From assembly GCA_905221605.1 (NCBI GenBank), contig CAJNDS010002457.1:1187501-1251500 (forward strand): a stretch of 64,000 nt of DNA, read 5' to 3'. This stretch comes from Symbiodinium natans. Lineage: Eukaryota; Sar; Dinophyceae; Suessiales; Symbiodiniaceae. The translations under genes and the position numbers were made by a program. The notes under the pieces were generated by a model. The model was not told where the DNA came from and did not search any database. It saw only the letters and a list, made by a program, of their open reading frames with translations. Positions 1 through 11,600 of this stretch are shown here, in pieces (position 1 is the first letter of the stretch; the number at the start of each line of letters is the position of its first letter).

Positions 1-189
1 TCATCTTTAGTAGTAGAGGGTTTAGGGTTTAGGGTTTAGGGTTTAGGGAGTAGACAACCTTTAACCTTTTTGGGGTTGTAGAATCCCTATAAATTCCCAA
101 AGGATAACCTTCAGTTCCCCTAGGCTACTGGACAACTAAGTCATAGTGGGCCCTTGGTCTGCTTCGGGTCCGAAACCGCCATGAGCCCT

Positions 190-400
190 GCACCCCAGAT
201 CTTTCGGGGGTTTGAGGGTTTTAGGGTTTTAGGGTTTTAGAGTTTTAGGGTTTTAGGGTTTTAGGGTTTTAGGGTTTTAGGGTTTTTGGGTTTTTGGGTT
301 TTTAGGGTTTTAGGGTTTTAGGGTTTTAGTGTTTTAGGGTTTTAGGGTTTTGGTGTTTTGGGGTTTTGGGGTTTTAGGGTGTTAGGGTGTTAGGTTTAAA
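190..400. repeat. degenerate telomeric block (TTTTAGGG variant)
   Basis: Eight-base variant TTTTAGGG with drift to TTTTTGGG, unlike the seven-base units elsewhere. The stretch 400-1175 otherwise holds MITE-D-like sequence (780-1100) and no gene that I can support. Confidence 0.9.
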
Positions 401-1175
401 GGGGTACCTCTAGCAAATTACCATGATCATGGATGTAGGGCATCACGTGGTGAAGCAGGCGACCCGTTCAGCGCGCGGCGTGTCATCAAGGGCTGTGGAC
501 AAGGGCTTTGTCCCCTGGTGCTGTCGCGTCATGAAGGGATGTGACACAGGGTTTATATTTCTGTTATTGGTGAGTGTATATAAGGTTCCTTTTTAATATT
601 GGTGAGTGTATATACCTGGTGTCCCTTTGGGGGTACAAGAAATATACACCCCACTTCATGTGTGTTGGGAAGTTGCGCGGAATGAACGCCCCTGAAGCCC
701 TAAAATGTTGACAATGTCGTCATGTTGGTGTATGTGTAGCGACCCGGGCACTTTGCCGCTTCCTCAACCCTCATCCGACGGGTCCATGTACCTGTATGCT
801 ATTTACTTGCATACTTGGGGCCTTCACGGGGTTCCTATATAGCAGGCTTAAGTACCCAGTATACACTACATGGGCGCCTGGTCCTTCAGGTTTAGCCCTA
901 ACCTTGGAACTGAATGAGCCCGCGAAAGGCTTATGGTCCATAATTATTGTTCATATACCCGAATAGGAACAAGAGCCCTTTAAGGGTCCATGTACCTAAA
1001 CGGGGAATACTTGGGCCTGAAAGTTCTTGCTATGAGGGACTTTGGGGCCCGAGTGTATAAGAATTAAGGAATCCCGGAAAGAATCGTCCTTAAAAACCAT
1101 GTTCCAACTTTATGGAGGTAACCCTAAACCCTCAATGCACACCCTTGGTCCCTAAACGCTCACACTGGGCGTCAG

Positions 1176-4100
1176 GCGGAGATGGCCAACCACTTCTACG
1201 GATTCTTCGGGGAGCTGGAGGTGAAATATGAGCTCCTTGCCGGCCCTCCACATCTTTCGGGGTATTAGGGTTTAGGGCTTAGGATTTAGGGTTTAGGGCT
1301 GGCTGCAAGAGACCTGGATGCAAAAGGGCTTAAGGGTATTCAGGGGCTCTTTTAGCAGGATTCTTCAGGGTTTCTCTTTATAAGGCTTCTTTCTTGCGGC
1401 TTCTTGCGAACTTGTTCGGGATTTTCAGCCTCTTTGAAGCCCGATTGAGCCGATAGGCCCTAAGCCTCAAGCCCTCAAACTTTCCCTATGCTTCCAGGGC
1501 CTGATCACTAGGTTACTATCAGTACTATAGGGTTTATTGTTTAGGGTTTAGGGTTTACTGAGAACCCCTGAAAACACCAGATAGAGGTCCCTCGGAGTGT
1601 CGGAAGTGCTTGCTCAGGAAGCGCATGATTGACCTCTTTGCGGAAATCTTCAGGGCCACCCCTTTGTGCCACGTCATCAATGACGAGGCCCTACTTAGGG
1701 TTCAGGGCTTAGGGTTCAGGGTTCAGTTTTCAGGTATGGTGCCAGCGCAGAAGCCCACACAACAGGAACTACAACTCAATTGCGGCTCAGGTAATCCGAC
1801 TGTGGGGGGTCCCCACTAGCACCCGCTTGTCTTTTGTGCTATTGTTGTGTCATGATTGAGGGTTTGGTTTTCCTGTAGCCCGACATCCTAAACCCTAAGC
1901 CCTACTCTGAAGCACTCGCTTTTGCTGTTCGATCCTCCCGACATGGAAGGGCTGGGGGGGGGGGGGGGGGATTGCCCTAAATTGCGGCCGCCGAGTAGTC
2001 AACCCTGAATCCTACACCCCAAATTCCCATCCCTACACCCCAACCTTAAAGCCTAGACCCCAAACCCTAGACCCTAAACCCTAAACCCTAAACCCTAAAC
2101 CCTAAACCCTAAACCCTAAACCCTCTACCCCTAAACCCTCTACCCTCAATCCCGAAACCCTAGAGGCGACCCAATGGTCATCGGCGGGTTGACCTGGAGC
2201 CCAACCCCTAAACCCTAAATCCTAAACCCTAAACCCTAAACCCTAAACCGTAAACCCTAAACCCTAAACCCTAAACCCTAAACCTAAACCCTAGACCCCA
2301 AACCCTAAACTTTAAGCCCTAAACCCTAAACCTTAAACCCTAAAACCCTCTTCGGGAAGGTCTTCGTGGTGCATGGCGGCATCCCGGGCCCGGATCCCCG
2401 AGTCTGGTGGAAGGGCATGGACAACCAGATCAGCCCTGCCGGCTTCATTGTTGGGGTGTAGGGTTTAGGGTTTAGGGTTTAGGGTTTAGGGTTTAGGGTT
2501 TAGGGTTTAGGGTTTAGGGTTTACGGTTTACGGTTTTACGGTTTTACGGTTTGGGGTTTAGGAGTTTAGGGTTTGGGGCTTTCCCTCAAAGAGCCTACTC
2601 TAAACAAAGGGTTGAGGGCCGGGCTGTCGGGTTTTCTCTGGTGTAGCTTTGGTGTTTTTGCGCTTTTTGTCGGGCGAAGGTTGGGATGTTCCCCTCTTGT
2701 ACTATCAGTCCTTGATATATAGGAATTACTTTAATCGGGGGTACGAGAATCCCTACTGAGGAGCTGTTAGTATAAGGGGGAGCATCCCGTGGCGAAGGTC
2801 AGGTTGCCTGCCAGACCAGTTTCGGCTTGGTTCCAAGCGAGCTGAGGAGCTTTGGGATGTTCCCTAACCCCTAAATCCTAAACCCTAAATAAACCCTAAA
2901 CCCTAAACCCTAAACCTTATACTACCAGTCCGTAATGGGGTTCAGGGTTTAGGGTTTAGGGGGGATTAGAATAGGGAATCCCTACTGAGGACTGTTCGTA
3001 TAGGGTTTAGGGCTCCCTAACAAAGGGTTTTGGAACTCCTGCCATTGGTCAAAGCCCGTTGTAGGGGTTTGGGGGTATAGAGTTGCGAAAAACGGCTCAG
3101 GTTCGAAAAGAGTCGAAGAGTTTTTGAGGTTTAGGGTAGGGCTTCGATGGGTTGGGGTACATGGGCTTATAAGTTGTTGGACGCAGGGATATTCAGATCT
3201 AAACCCCTAAACCCCTAAACCCTAAACCCTAAACCCTAAACCCTTCGGGCATAGTCCCCGCCGGCATGTCAGGCTTCGATGGCCGTCAGATCCAGATTAG
3301 CCTCTCCGAGCCATGGCATGGCAACTAACTCTCACAGCCTGAGCCCGAAACTCGGGTTCAGGGTTGAGGGTTTAGGGCCCTCAACACGTTTTCTGCTGGC
3401 AGTCATCAAGTCCGGTTTCAAAAAAGGGCCCTCAACACGATGGAACAAAATCCCCTCAGGAAATTGAGAACTCCAACCGCTTCATGGAGCCCAACCCGGA
3501 TGAGAATCCCCTGATGGTGGCTCCTTCGGACTGCAAGAAGCACCTTCCCCTAAGCCCTAAACCCTAAACCCTAAACCCTAAAGGCACCTTCATGTAAGGG
3601 GCATCAGGAGGGACCCCGGGGAAGAGACCCTTAATCCGATTTCCCCAAAAACCCCCTACGTAGCCACAAAATGTCGCCCAAATACCCCCTATATGTCCTT
3701 TAGTCCTTCCATGAAGGGCAAAGGAGTGTAGGTCGTGACGTTCCCCCCTTCTACTAGCAGTCCTTAGTAGGGGTTCTAGTACCCCCTAAACCCTAAACCC
3801 TAAACCCTAAACCCTTGAGGGCGGGGAACATCCCAAGCTAAAGGAGTGTAGGTTGGGATGTAAGCCTTCAAACGGACATAAAGCTGACCGGCCAGCAGCC
3901 TTCTGCAAGTCAGGACCCTAAACCCTAAACCCTAAACCCTAAACCCTAAACCCTAAACCTTAAACCCTAAATCCTAAATCCTAAACCCTAAACCCTAAAC
4001 CCTAAACCCTAAACCCTAAACCCTAAACCCTAAACCCTAAACCCTAAACCCTAAACCCTAAACCCTACACTGCAAGTCAGGATCTTCTTTGGTCCGACCC

Positions 4101-7100
4101 CAAGGGAAAGGACGGCTATGGCCCCTCGGGCCGCATGTCCTCCGGCATCTACCTGCCGCGCGGCCGAAGTTGTTCTAGGTTTAGGGTTTAGGGTTTAGGG
4201 TGTAGGGTGTAGGGTGTAGGATTTACGGTTTAGGGTTTAGGGTTTAGGGTTCAGGTTTAGGCTTTAGGGTTTAGGGTTGGCTTACCCGGGCAGCTAGCTA
4301 CTATGTCGGGGGGCTTGTGCCCTGCAAGTATATTGGAGACTAACTTGAACAACCTGCAATTTGTAGGGTTTGGGGTTGCAGGAATTAGAGAAGTTTAGTC
4401 CAGAGTTTGTGGCTGAACATAAGCCCTGAGCCTTGCGCAGAGTTGCAAAACTGCCACAGCTGGCTGCGCTGAAGCTCGTAGACGTGGACGACGACTTCCG
4501 GGTCATCTTTCGACCTGAAGCTCCCTGAGACGTTGATAACTTAAGTTGATAACCAAAAACATGATGATAATGACAGTGCCAACTACAACAAACAAAAATG
4601 ATACTTCACGAGAGTTGACTAGCAAGAGCAATCACCATCTCGGGCCCAGAGTAGACCCTGATTCCTTTTTTTTTTGTTGGGGGGGGGCTTCGATTCCATC
4701 AAGATCTCCTTGTTAAACCATAAAGGGCACCCCTGTGTTATGCCGAGGTTACTCTTGGGTCCAGCAATGAGGATGTAGTTACAATGCGTTAGTCCTAAAC
4801 CCGAAGCGAATACGGTGACTTGATCGCGGGCTTCCGTTCTGCCCAAGGTTTGGCCCGGATGTTTCCCGGAACTTCATGGAGTTCAACGGCCTGAAGACTT
4901 ATGGCTGCACGAGGGAGGTTCTGTAAAATTCGATTTAGTGTGAGGGTTTGGCGTGCAAGAATGAAAATTTGGGGATTATAAACCCTAGGGTTTTGTGTTT
5001 TTGGGTTTGGATTTAGTTGGAGATTCGGGGCTCGGTTGATCTTTCATGGAAACTGCGGCTTCCCAAGGACAAGCAAGCCTCTGGATTTGTGGTTGTCGTT
5101 GTTGCAAGACTTTGAAAAGCCTTGGGAACCAAATTGGGATCACATACCCTATATAGCACGATGATCCCTAACCCCTTTTTTTCCCGTGGTCTGCCCGGAT
5201 GGACGAAACACGAAACATCTGCCGGAAGTGGGGTACAAATGCAGTACCACCAGTCGACTCTCTGCGGCTACTCTTTCGGCTGCATGTGCGAGCAGGAAAA
5301 ACCAAATGAACAGTGAGATCCTACGCAAGCGAAAAACATGAAACGCCGAGACACCAAGTTGCTAAACCCTCTGCCCCAACCCTGAACCCTTAACCTAAAC
5401 CCTAAACCCTATACCCAAACCCCAAAGCCCCTAAAGCCGACTTGAAAGTCTACTGTAGACCCTGAACCTTAAACCTTGCACCCTGAACCCTGAACCCTAA
5501 CCATAGAAGCCCCTAAACCCTAAAAGCCTGCTCTTGACCCTCAGCCTTGAACCCTAGACTCTAAACCCTAAACCCTAACCCTAACCCCTAAACCCTAAAG
5601 CCTAAACCCTAAACCCCAAACCCTAAACCCTAAACCCTAAACCCCAAACCCTAAACCCTAAACCCTAAACCCTAAACCCTAAACCCAGACCAAGCATCAG
5701 CTCAGGATGACACTTCGGTCCCACGAGGTCAAGGCAGGTCCTGTCAGTGGTTCGGGTTTTGGGTTTTCGGTTAGGGTTTAGGGTTTAGGGTTTAGGGTTT
5801 AGGGTTTAGGGTTTAGGGTTTAGGGTTTAGGGTTTAGGGTTTAGGGTTTAGGGTTTAGGGTTCGGTTTATACGGTGTGGAGAGGGTTTATAAGAGGGTTT
5901 GTAGGGTCCGACAGGGCTTACAGTGTTGAATCAGGGCAGCTTCTTAGCGTTTAAAGACCCAAACCCTAAACCCTTAACCCGAAACCCTAAACCCTTGTGA
6001 CCAAATGGGTCCAATTAGGCTTTAGGGCTAGAGGTTTTAGGAGTGCTTTCATGGGCCTTTGGTGGGTCCAAATGGCAAGCCTCAGGATTCTGAAGTAAGG
6101 TTCGTAACGTTTAGGTGTTTAGGGTTAGGGTTTAGGGATTAGCGTTTAGGGTTTAGGGTTTAGGGTTAGTTGTTTAGGGTTTAGGGTTTAGGGTTAGGGT
6201 TTAGGGTTCAGGGGTTTCAGCAACATCTTCACCTCAAGCGCCGGGCAGTTTGCATGTCCAGGCACAGGGCTACCGATTCGATCACGAGGGCGCCTACCCT
6301 CTCATCACCGTGTTCTCAGCACCAAACTACGTGGCCCGGCAAGACTTGCAAGGTGTTTCGAGCTTCAGCGTCCAGGGATTAGATCGGTTGTTTGTCGAAG
6401 GCCCAGTAGCGCACGCATTCGTTGGGAACCTTCTTTACTGGCGGGCTTAAACTTCCATTTCCACACGACACAGCAAAGGGCTGCCTTTTGAATCCCATAG
6501 GTTCAGTACCGGGCAACCCAAACCCCCTAAACCTGAAGCCTAAGCCTTGGCGGGTCCAGGTAGGCCTCAAACCCACTGCAACCAAAACCCTCAACTCATC
6601 CCTATTGGTAAGGCTATCGTGTACGAACTTTTAGATACGGGGCTTGAAAAATAAGTTCTTCTACGTATAACCCCAGTTTAGGACCCTTATAACTCTACTT
6701 ATAACCAAGGGGCCCCTACTCGAAAACCCCAAACATCATTCCCTGAAATCCCTAAGCCTGGAACCATCGAACACATCTCTGAAGCCCCAAACCCTGGAAC
6801 CAGCAAAACCCTAAATCCCTGCGTCCCGAAACCCGAAGACCCTAGCACCCTAAACCCTAAACTCTAAACCGCACACGCATGTAGTGCGCCCCTTGAGCAG
6901 AGCCTACAGAGATGGTGCCCCTTACTCTGCGGACTATAGGTAAGGGACTTCAAAGCTAAGTTCGGTTTACATAACACTTCTTTTAGGGTGCTTATAACTC
7001 TACTTATAACTCGGGGGGGGGGGGGCTCCTTGTACGACCCAAGCGCCCTAGCACCCTAAACTCTAAACCATAAACCCGAAAAAACCGCAAAACGTATGTA

Positions 7101-8517
7101 GCGCGTCCTTCGCAGAGCAGAGCCTATACAGGTGGACAAAGCGGGCAACATGGCCTCCGTTGCGGTGCTGCGCGTTGGCCGCGATTGGGTGTATGGCGGG
7201 GTTGTTAGGATGATTAGGGTTATTTAGGGTTTAGGGTTTAGGGCTACTGGGACCCAGAGTAGGCCCTCTTTGCTTAGGGATCAGGATCCCTCATATGCCC
7301 CTTTATGCCAAGAAAGGCACCCGTTTTATCCCTAGGTCACTCCTGGGTCCAGTATTTCTATTCCTATGTTATCAGTAGTGTTATTTTGCGTTGCTGTTTT
7401 CCCCAACCCTAAAACCTAACATGTAATTCTCTCTGAGCCCTAAGTGCGAGAGTCACAACCCTAAACCTTAATTTTCCCTAAGCTCTATAAACCCCAAAAC
7501 CCTAATTCCCCACGCCCTAAACCCTAATTCTCCCCTTCTCCCCAAGCCCCAAAAACCTCCCTGTTCTCCCCAATCCCTAAACCTAAACCCTTCCTCCCTA
7601 AGCTATGAACTCTTGACCCTAAGCCATACCGCAAGTCCCAACAGTCCCTCCAAGGAGGGGTCCCCTGACCAGACTACCTACAGGTAAGGGACCGCTAACC
7701 CAGGTTAATATGCTTTTATCCTGTCCTTATAACTCTTTTTAGAACTCTGCTTACACTTCTTGTATCTCCCCTACGACTATAATCCCTCAGACCATAAACC
7801 CTTACAACTGAGGGCCCTTAGAACTCTACGTATAACTTAGGGGGGGGTGCCCTTTGAACTTATAATCTAGGGTCCTTATAACTCTGAACCCTGAACCCTA
7901 AACCCTGAACCCTGAACCCTGAACCCTAAACCCTAAACCCTAAACCCTAAACCGGGTGGGAGCCCTTTGTTGCACGGCCAAAGGACCAACGACGGCACAA
8001 AGATGGCCGGCCCCGAGTTCGTTCAGTACTCTGCCCAGCCACACCCCGAAGCTTGGGCAGTCAACCAGGGGTTTGTTTGTTTTTTTTTTTTTTTTTGGGG
8101 GGGGGGGGGGGGTGGGGGTTTGGGGTTTAGGGTTTACCCTAAACCCTAAACCTTAAACCCTAAACCCTAAACCCTAAACCAGGGGGTTGGGGGTTTGGGG
8201 GGGGGTTTGAGTATTTAGGGTTTAGTGTGAAGCAGCAACATGTGTTTGGGCCTCAGACTCCCGTTTTAACAGTGGCTCCTATGCTCAGGGATGATGGTAC
8301 ATTTCGGGGTTACGGGGGTCTGCAAAAAGTCCCTTTCTTTGTTCAACATTCCGATTTTGTTCACCGCGGCACAGCTGACCAGGGCGTAGGTGGAGGCATG
8401 ATGCGTGGCACTTTGCCTCCAAACCCTACAAACCCTAAATCCCAAACCCAGGATGTGCCTTCGGGCGCCTACGCCGTGGGTGGCCCTCTCCACCCCGAGA
8501 GCGCGGCGGCACGGTGA
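1176..8517 (+). CDS. PPP-family Ser/Thr protein phosphatase (PP5/PP1-like), split gene, 5' end outside window
   Basis: This gene encodes a metal-dependent phosphoprotein phosphatase that hydrolyses phospho-Ser/Thr. Exon segments read by eye: 1176-1231 (FYGFFGELEVKYE), 1618-1687 (KRMIDLFAEIF, CHVINDE), 2360-~2445 (VFVVHGGIPGPDP), 3460-3519 (ENSNRFMEPNPDENPLMV), 4081-~4170 (DLLWSDPKGKDGYG), 4848-4917 (FGPDVSRNFMEFNGLK), 6262-6330 (GYRFDHEG, TVFSAPNY), 7132-~7173 (VDKAGNMASVAVLR), ~7985-8060 (FVQYSAQPHPEAW) and probably 8452-8517 (ends in TGA). Family landmarks HGG, LLWSDP and SAPNY occur in the right order. The GDxHG, GDxVDRG and GNHE motifs should lie to the left of the window. Phases agree over several joins: 1231/1618 and 1687/2360 with GC donors, 3519/4081 with a GC donor, 6330/7132 with a GT donor. 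An additional exon around 3250-3310 is possible. In the exon at 4848-4917 the usual RSHE metal-ligand motif reads CTRE (see findings). The family assignment is firm; the last exon and some boundaries are not. Confidence 0.85.
2040..2345. repeat. interstitial telomeric blocks (CCCTAAA)n
   Basis: Two blocks separated by about 60 bp, in a phosphatase intron. Opposite orientation (TTTAGGG) resumes at 2459-2575, on the other side of an exon. Confidence 0.95.
2690..2795. mobile_element. MITE-B copy
   Basis: GGGATGTTCCCCTCTTGTAC, ATCAGTCCTTGATATATAGG and the mirrored GCTGTTAGTATAAGGGGGAG. More B copies at 3735-3838 (broken by telomeric repeats), 16762-16862 and 22690-22842. Confidence 0.75.
3914..4071. 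repeat. interstitial telomeric block (CCCTAAA)n
   Basis: About 22 units ending 10 bp before the acceptor of the phosphatase exon at 4081. Confidence 0.97.
5560..5870. repeat. opposed telomeric blocks
   Basis: CCCTAAA repeats (5560-5688) then, after about 75 bp, TTTAGGG repeats (5770-5865): inverted arrangement within one intron. Confidence 0.95.
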
Positions 8518-8908
8518 GGGACGCTTGGGCCCACGAGTGAGGATGCGAACTTAACAGAGGGCCTAGGGTTTAGGATTTAGGGTTGAGGGTGAAGGATTTC
8601 TGGTGTAAGGTTTAGGATCTAAGGCAGGGCGCAAACCCTTGACCCAAATAACCGCTTGGCTCGCGAGGACGCGAGAGGGATACACATCAAGAGGCATGAT
8701 GAACGCTGGGGCTGGTACGCATGACTAGGGTTTTGGGTTTTGAGTTTGAGGTACCGTTTTTGCCTTGGCTCTGGAGGCCTTCATGGCACACACACCCTTT
8801 TCAGCACAACCCTACACCTTTGTGGCGCGCTGAAAAGGATAGTCCTGCAACCTGTGCCTCAACACACGCACATGAGTTCCACGCTACTATGAGATCTACG
8901 GATAGAGA

Positions 8909-9655
8909 TTGGGTTCGGCCGGTCCACACTAACAGTCACCACCAGCAGACCCACAAATAAAAGCTCCCGGTAAATGCCAAAAAATTGACTGAGATTCCTG
9001 CTATTCCTGGTGCTATTCCTGGTGCTATTTCTGGTGCTATTTCTGGTGCATTTTTTTGTGCTATTCCTGGTGCTATGTCTGGTGCTATTTCTGGTGCATT
9101 TTTTTGTGCTATTCCTGGTGCTATTTCTGGTGCTATTTTTTGTGCTATTGTTTGTGCTATTTCTGGTGCTATTTTTTGTGCTATTGTTTGTGCTATTTCT
9201 GGTGCTATTTCTGGTGCTGTTGCTGGTGCTATGTGACTAACAATTACCATCAGCAGACCCACAAAAAACAGCACCCGGTAAATGCTAAGCTTGGTGCTTG
9301 CTGGTGCTATGTGACTAACATCACCATCAGCAGACCCACAAAACAGCACCCGGTAAATGCTAAGCTGCTAAATTGACTGTGATTCCTGGTGCTATTTCTG
9401 GGTGCAATGTTTGTGCTATTTCTGGTGCTATTTTTTGTGCTATTCCTGTGCTATTTCTGGTGCTATTTTGTGCTATTGTTTGTGCTATTCTGGTGCTATT
9501 TCTGCTGCTATGTGACTAACAGTCACCACCCAGCAGACCCACAAAAAGAAGCACCCGGTAAATGCTAAAATTGACTGGGATTCCTGTGCTATTTTTGCCT
9601 GTGTGTTATAAGGCCACGGGTTATTGACTGTTAGTGTGGACCGGCCGAAACCCAA
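8909..9655. mobile_element. 747-bp TIR element with 8-bp target duplication (hAT-like, non-autonomous)
   Basis: Left end TTGGGTTCGGCCGGTCCAC (continuing ACTAACAGTCA) at 8909-8937 is the inverse of the right end TGACTGTTAGTGTGGACCGG (continuing CCGAAACCCAA) at 9625-9655, with a single one-base indel. Immediately outside, GATAGAGA is present at 8901-8908 and again at 9656-9663, a perfect 8-bp duplication. Eight-base duplications are typical of hAT-superfamily transposons. No transposase is encoded. The interior is a 12-bp minisatellite plus four copies of a ~55-bp segment (AGCAGACCCACAAA, AGCACCCGGTAAATGC). Confidence 0.9.
8995..9520. repeat. 12-bp minisatellite (TGGTGCTATTTC)n in the TIR element
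   Basis: Arrays at 8995-9235, 9295-9312 and 9380-9515 of TGGTGCTATTTC and variants (TTTTGTGC, TTCC), separated by ~55-bp AGCAGACCCACAAA segments. A 12-bp period is a multiple of 3, so frames stay open on both strands (GAISGAIPGAI and its complement IAPEIAQ); these are not proteins. Confidence 0.95.
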
Positions 9656-10906
9656 GATAGAGATATATCCCACCCTGTAAAATCCTAAGCTGCCGAAATG
9701 TAGACGCCAAACCGAGGGAAGTCGAGAAAAAAAATGCCCTCCAAGACCGTACTTTGTTTTTTCTGACTGAGGGTATGTCGCTTCTAAAACCACCTTAAAA
9801 CAAAAAAAGCAGGCAGGCATCCTCCTTAGGTCCTGGGCACCCAAACCTTGTAAGCATATGGTCTTGGCCGAGGCAGAACTGGCGCAAAAGGGAGCAGGCT
9901 TTGGGCAGCCTACTCTCCTACACAGAACACTAGGGGCCCCATACTCGCCTAAACTTAAGAGACTTCTAAATCAATTAGGATCCTTATAACCCAATTTAGG
10001 GTCTTATGGCCCGTTATAACTTACTTACTACAAGGGGCGGCCCTATTGTACTCTCCCACACATTAGTGGCTCTCACAGGCGACTTCTGGCTGTAATTACA
10101 AATCTTTAAGCCGGCCTGAGGAATGGATGCTTGTGGGCCTTCATTGTCCCCTGAAGCTACAGGGGAACGCAAGTCAACAGAGCCTAAAACCCTAAACCCT
10201 GAACCCTAAACCCTGAACCCTGAACCCTAAACCTAAACCCTAACCCGTCGCAGGGGCCTATAATGACAGGATCAATCCTTGAGATTTGTCGCGCATAAGT
10301 TGGCACCATTGCCTTGGTCTCGGCTATCTGGGAATTGTGGGCCTCTCCTCGCTACCTGCTTGAATCCATGGCCATGAGGTTTAGGGTTTAGGGTTTAGGT
10401 TTATGACTTAGGTGTTCTATCTTTGGTCAGAGTGGCACCACAACTCCCTTGCAGCACACATCAGTTTAAGTCATGGTTCTCCATGCCTGCGAATTTTCCT
10501 AGCAGTAGCAGCGCAGAGTCACGTGGCACAGATCGCAGACTGCGAACTGGCTCAGTGAGGCTTTGGGGGGTTTGGCGCAAGCACCAAAGGGAGTAGAACT
10601 GCGGGGAGGGTTGAAGCGAGCAGGTTTCGGGTTAGGATTTGGGTGTTAGGGGGGAATGTCGGGGGACCTGAAACCTGGCTGACACACTTTGTGTTGCAAC
10701 CCGCCCCTGCACCTGAGTCTGAGTCTGAGTCTGCATGCAAAGATGATACCCAGAGCCAACCCTTCTCGCAAGTAATAACACTCTAGAAAAGCATCCTTTT
10801 AACTAGGGGGCCCCCTAAAACCTAAACACTAAATATACCCTGTTTAAGCCTTTTAAACTCTATGCATACTCAGGCGGCCTCTCTTTGTAGGGCTCAAAAA
10901 AGACAG

Positions 10907-10993
10907 GCCTCTGTGCAGCAGCACGCGCACGTGCTGCACCAGGCCTTCGCCGCTGACGTCTGGGAGGTGGCGGCCTTCGTGGCCTTTGTGTTT
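10907..10993 (+). CDS. exon-like segment of an unassigned gene
   Basis: An open, GC-rich stretch preceded by ACAG|G reads ASVQQHAHVLHQAFAADVW followed by EVAAFVAFVF. Codon composition resembles the recognised exons and not the telomeric filler. It stops where an inverted-repeat element begins at about 10994. I do not recognise the family. It could be an exon of a gene covering 10.9-16 kb together with 11500-11600 and 13719-13836. Confidence 0.4.
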
Positions 10994-11499
10994 CCTACAA
11001 GTAGGGGCCCCCTTACTATACTAACCTTAGTTAAGGAGTAAGGGAGTTTATAACTACATAGTACACTTATAACCAGGCCCTTCTGACCGTATTTATAACG
11101 AGGGGGCCCTTACATGTATTCCTTAGTAGCGGGTGAGTGCACTTTACACTTTTGGGCTACTATAACCCCCTATAAAACTGAAAGTGTACACTTTTTTTTT
11201 TTTTTGGGGGGGGGGCTTATAAACCCCTATAAAAATGAAAGTTTACACCTTTTTGGGGGCTTATGACCTCAGCACCCAAGGTTCGGGCGTCTCCCTAAAC
11301 CCTACAGCCTCTGGATTCTGTTACCCAGGCTCAGCCTGCGACTTCCAACCTCCCACACAAGAGTGAACCCAGCAAAGGCCGCTGTTGGATTTCGGCGGTT
11401 TCGGGTTTAGGGTTAGGGTTTAGGGTTTGGGGTTTAGGGTTGGTTTTTAGGGTTTGGTTGGGGTTTTAGGGTTTGGGGTTTAGGGTTAGGGCTCTAGTT

Positions 11500-11600
11500 G
11501 AGCCTCCAGGCACGTTCAAAGCATGCGAGGCGGCCGTCGCCCAGTCTCCGACGGCATTGCTCGCAGCCCGGGTGCCCAGCCTTGATCCTGGGTCCCGGAT
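11500..11600 (+). CDS. exon-like segment of an unassigned gene
   Basis: The + strand reads EPPGTFKACEAAVAQSPTAL and then LAARVPSLDPGS in one frame, in a GC-rich island between telomeric repeats and an inverted-repeat element. The acceptor may be TCCAG|G at 11509. The family is not recognised and the call rests on composition and an open frame only. Confidence 0.35.

Noticed and set aside
1-400. True chromosome end
   Set aside because: Telomeric units here are degenerate, not terminal in orientation, and similar blocks occur throughout the window.
8936-9376. Reading frames of 76-137 residues with GAISGAIPGAI or APEIAQ repeats, antifreeze- or silk-like at first sight
   Set aside because: Translation of a 12-bp minisatellite inside a TIR element, open on both strands, with no initiation context or conserved flanks.
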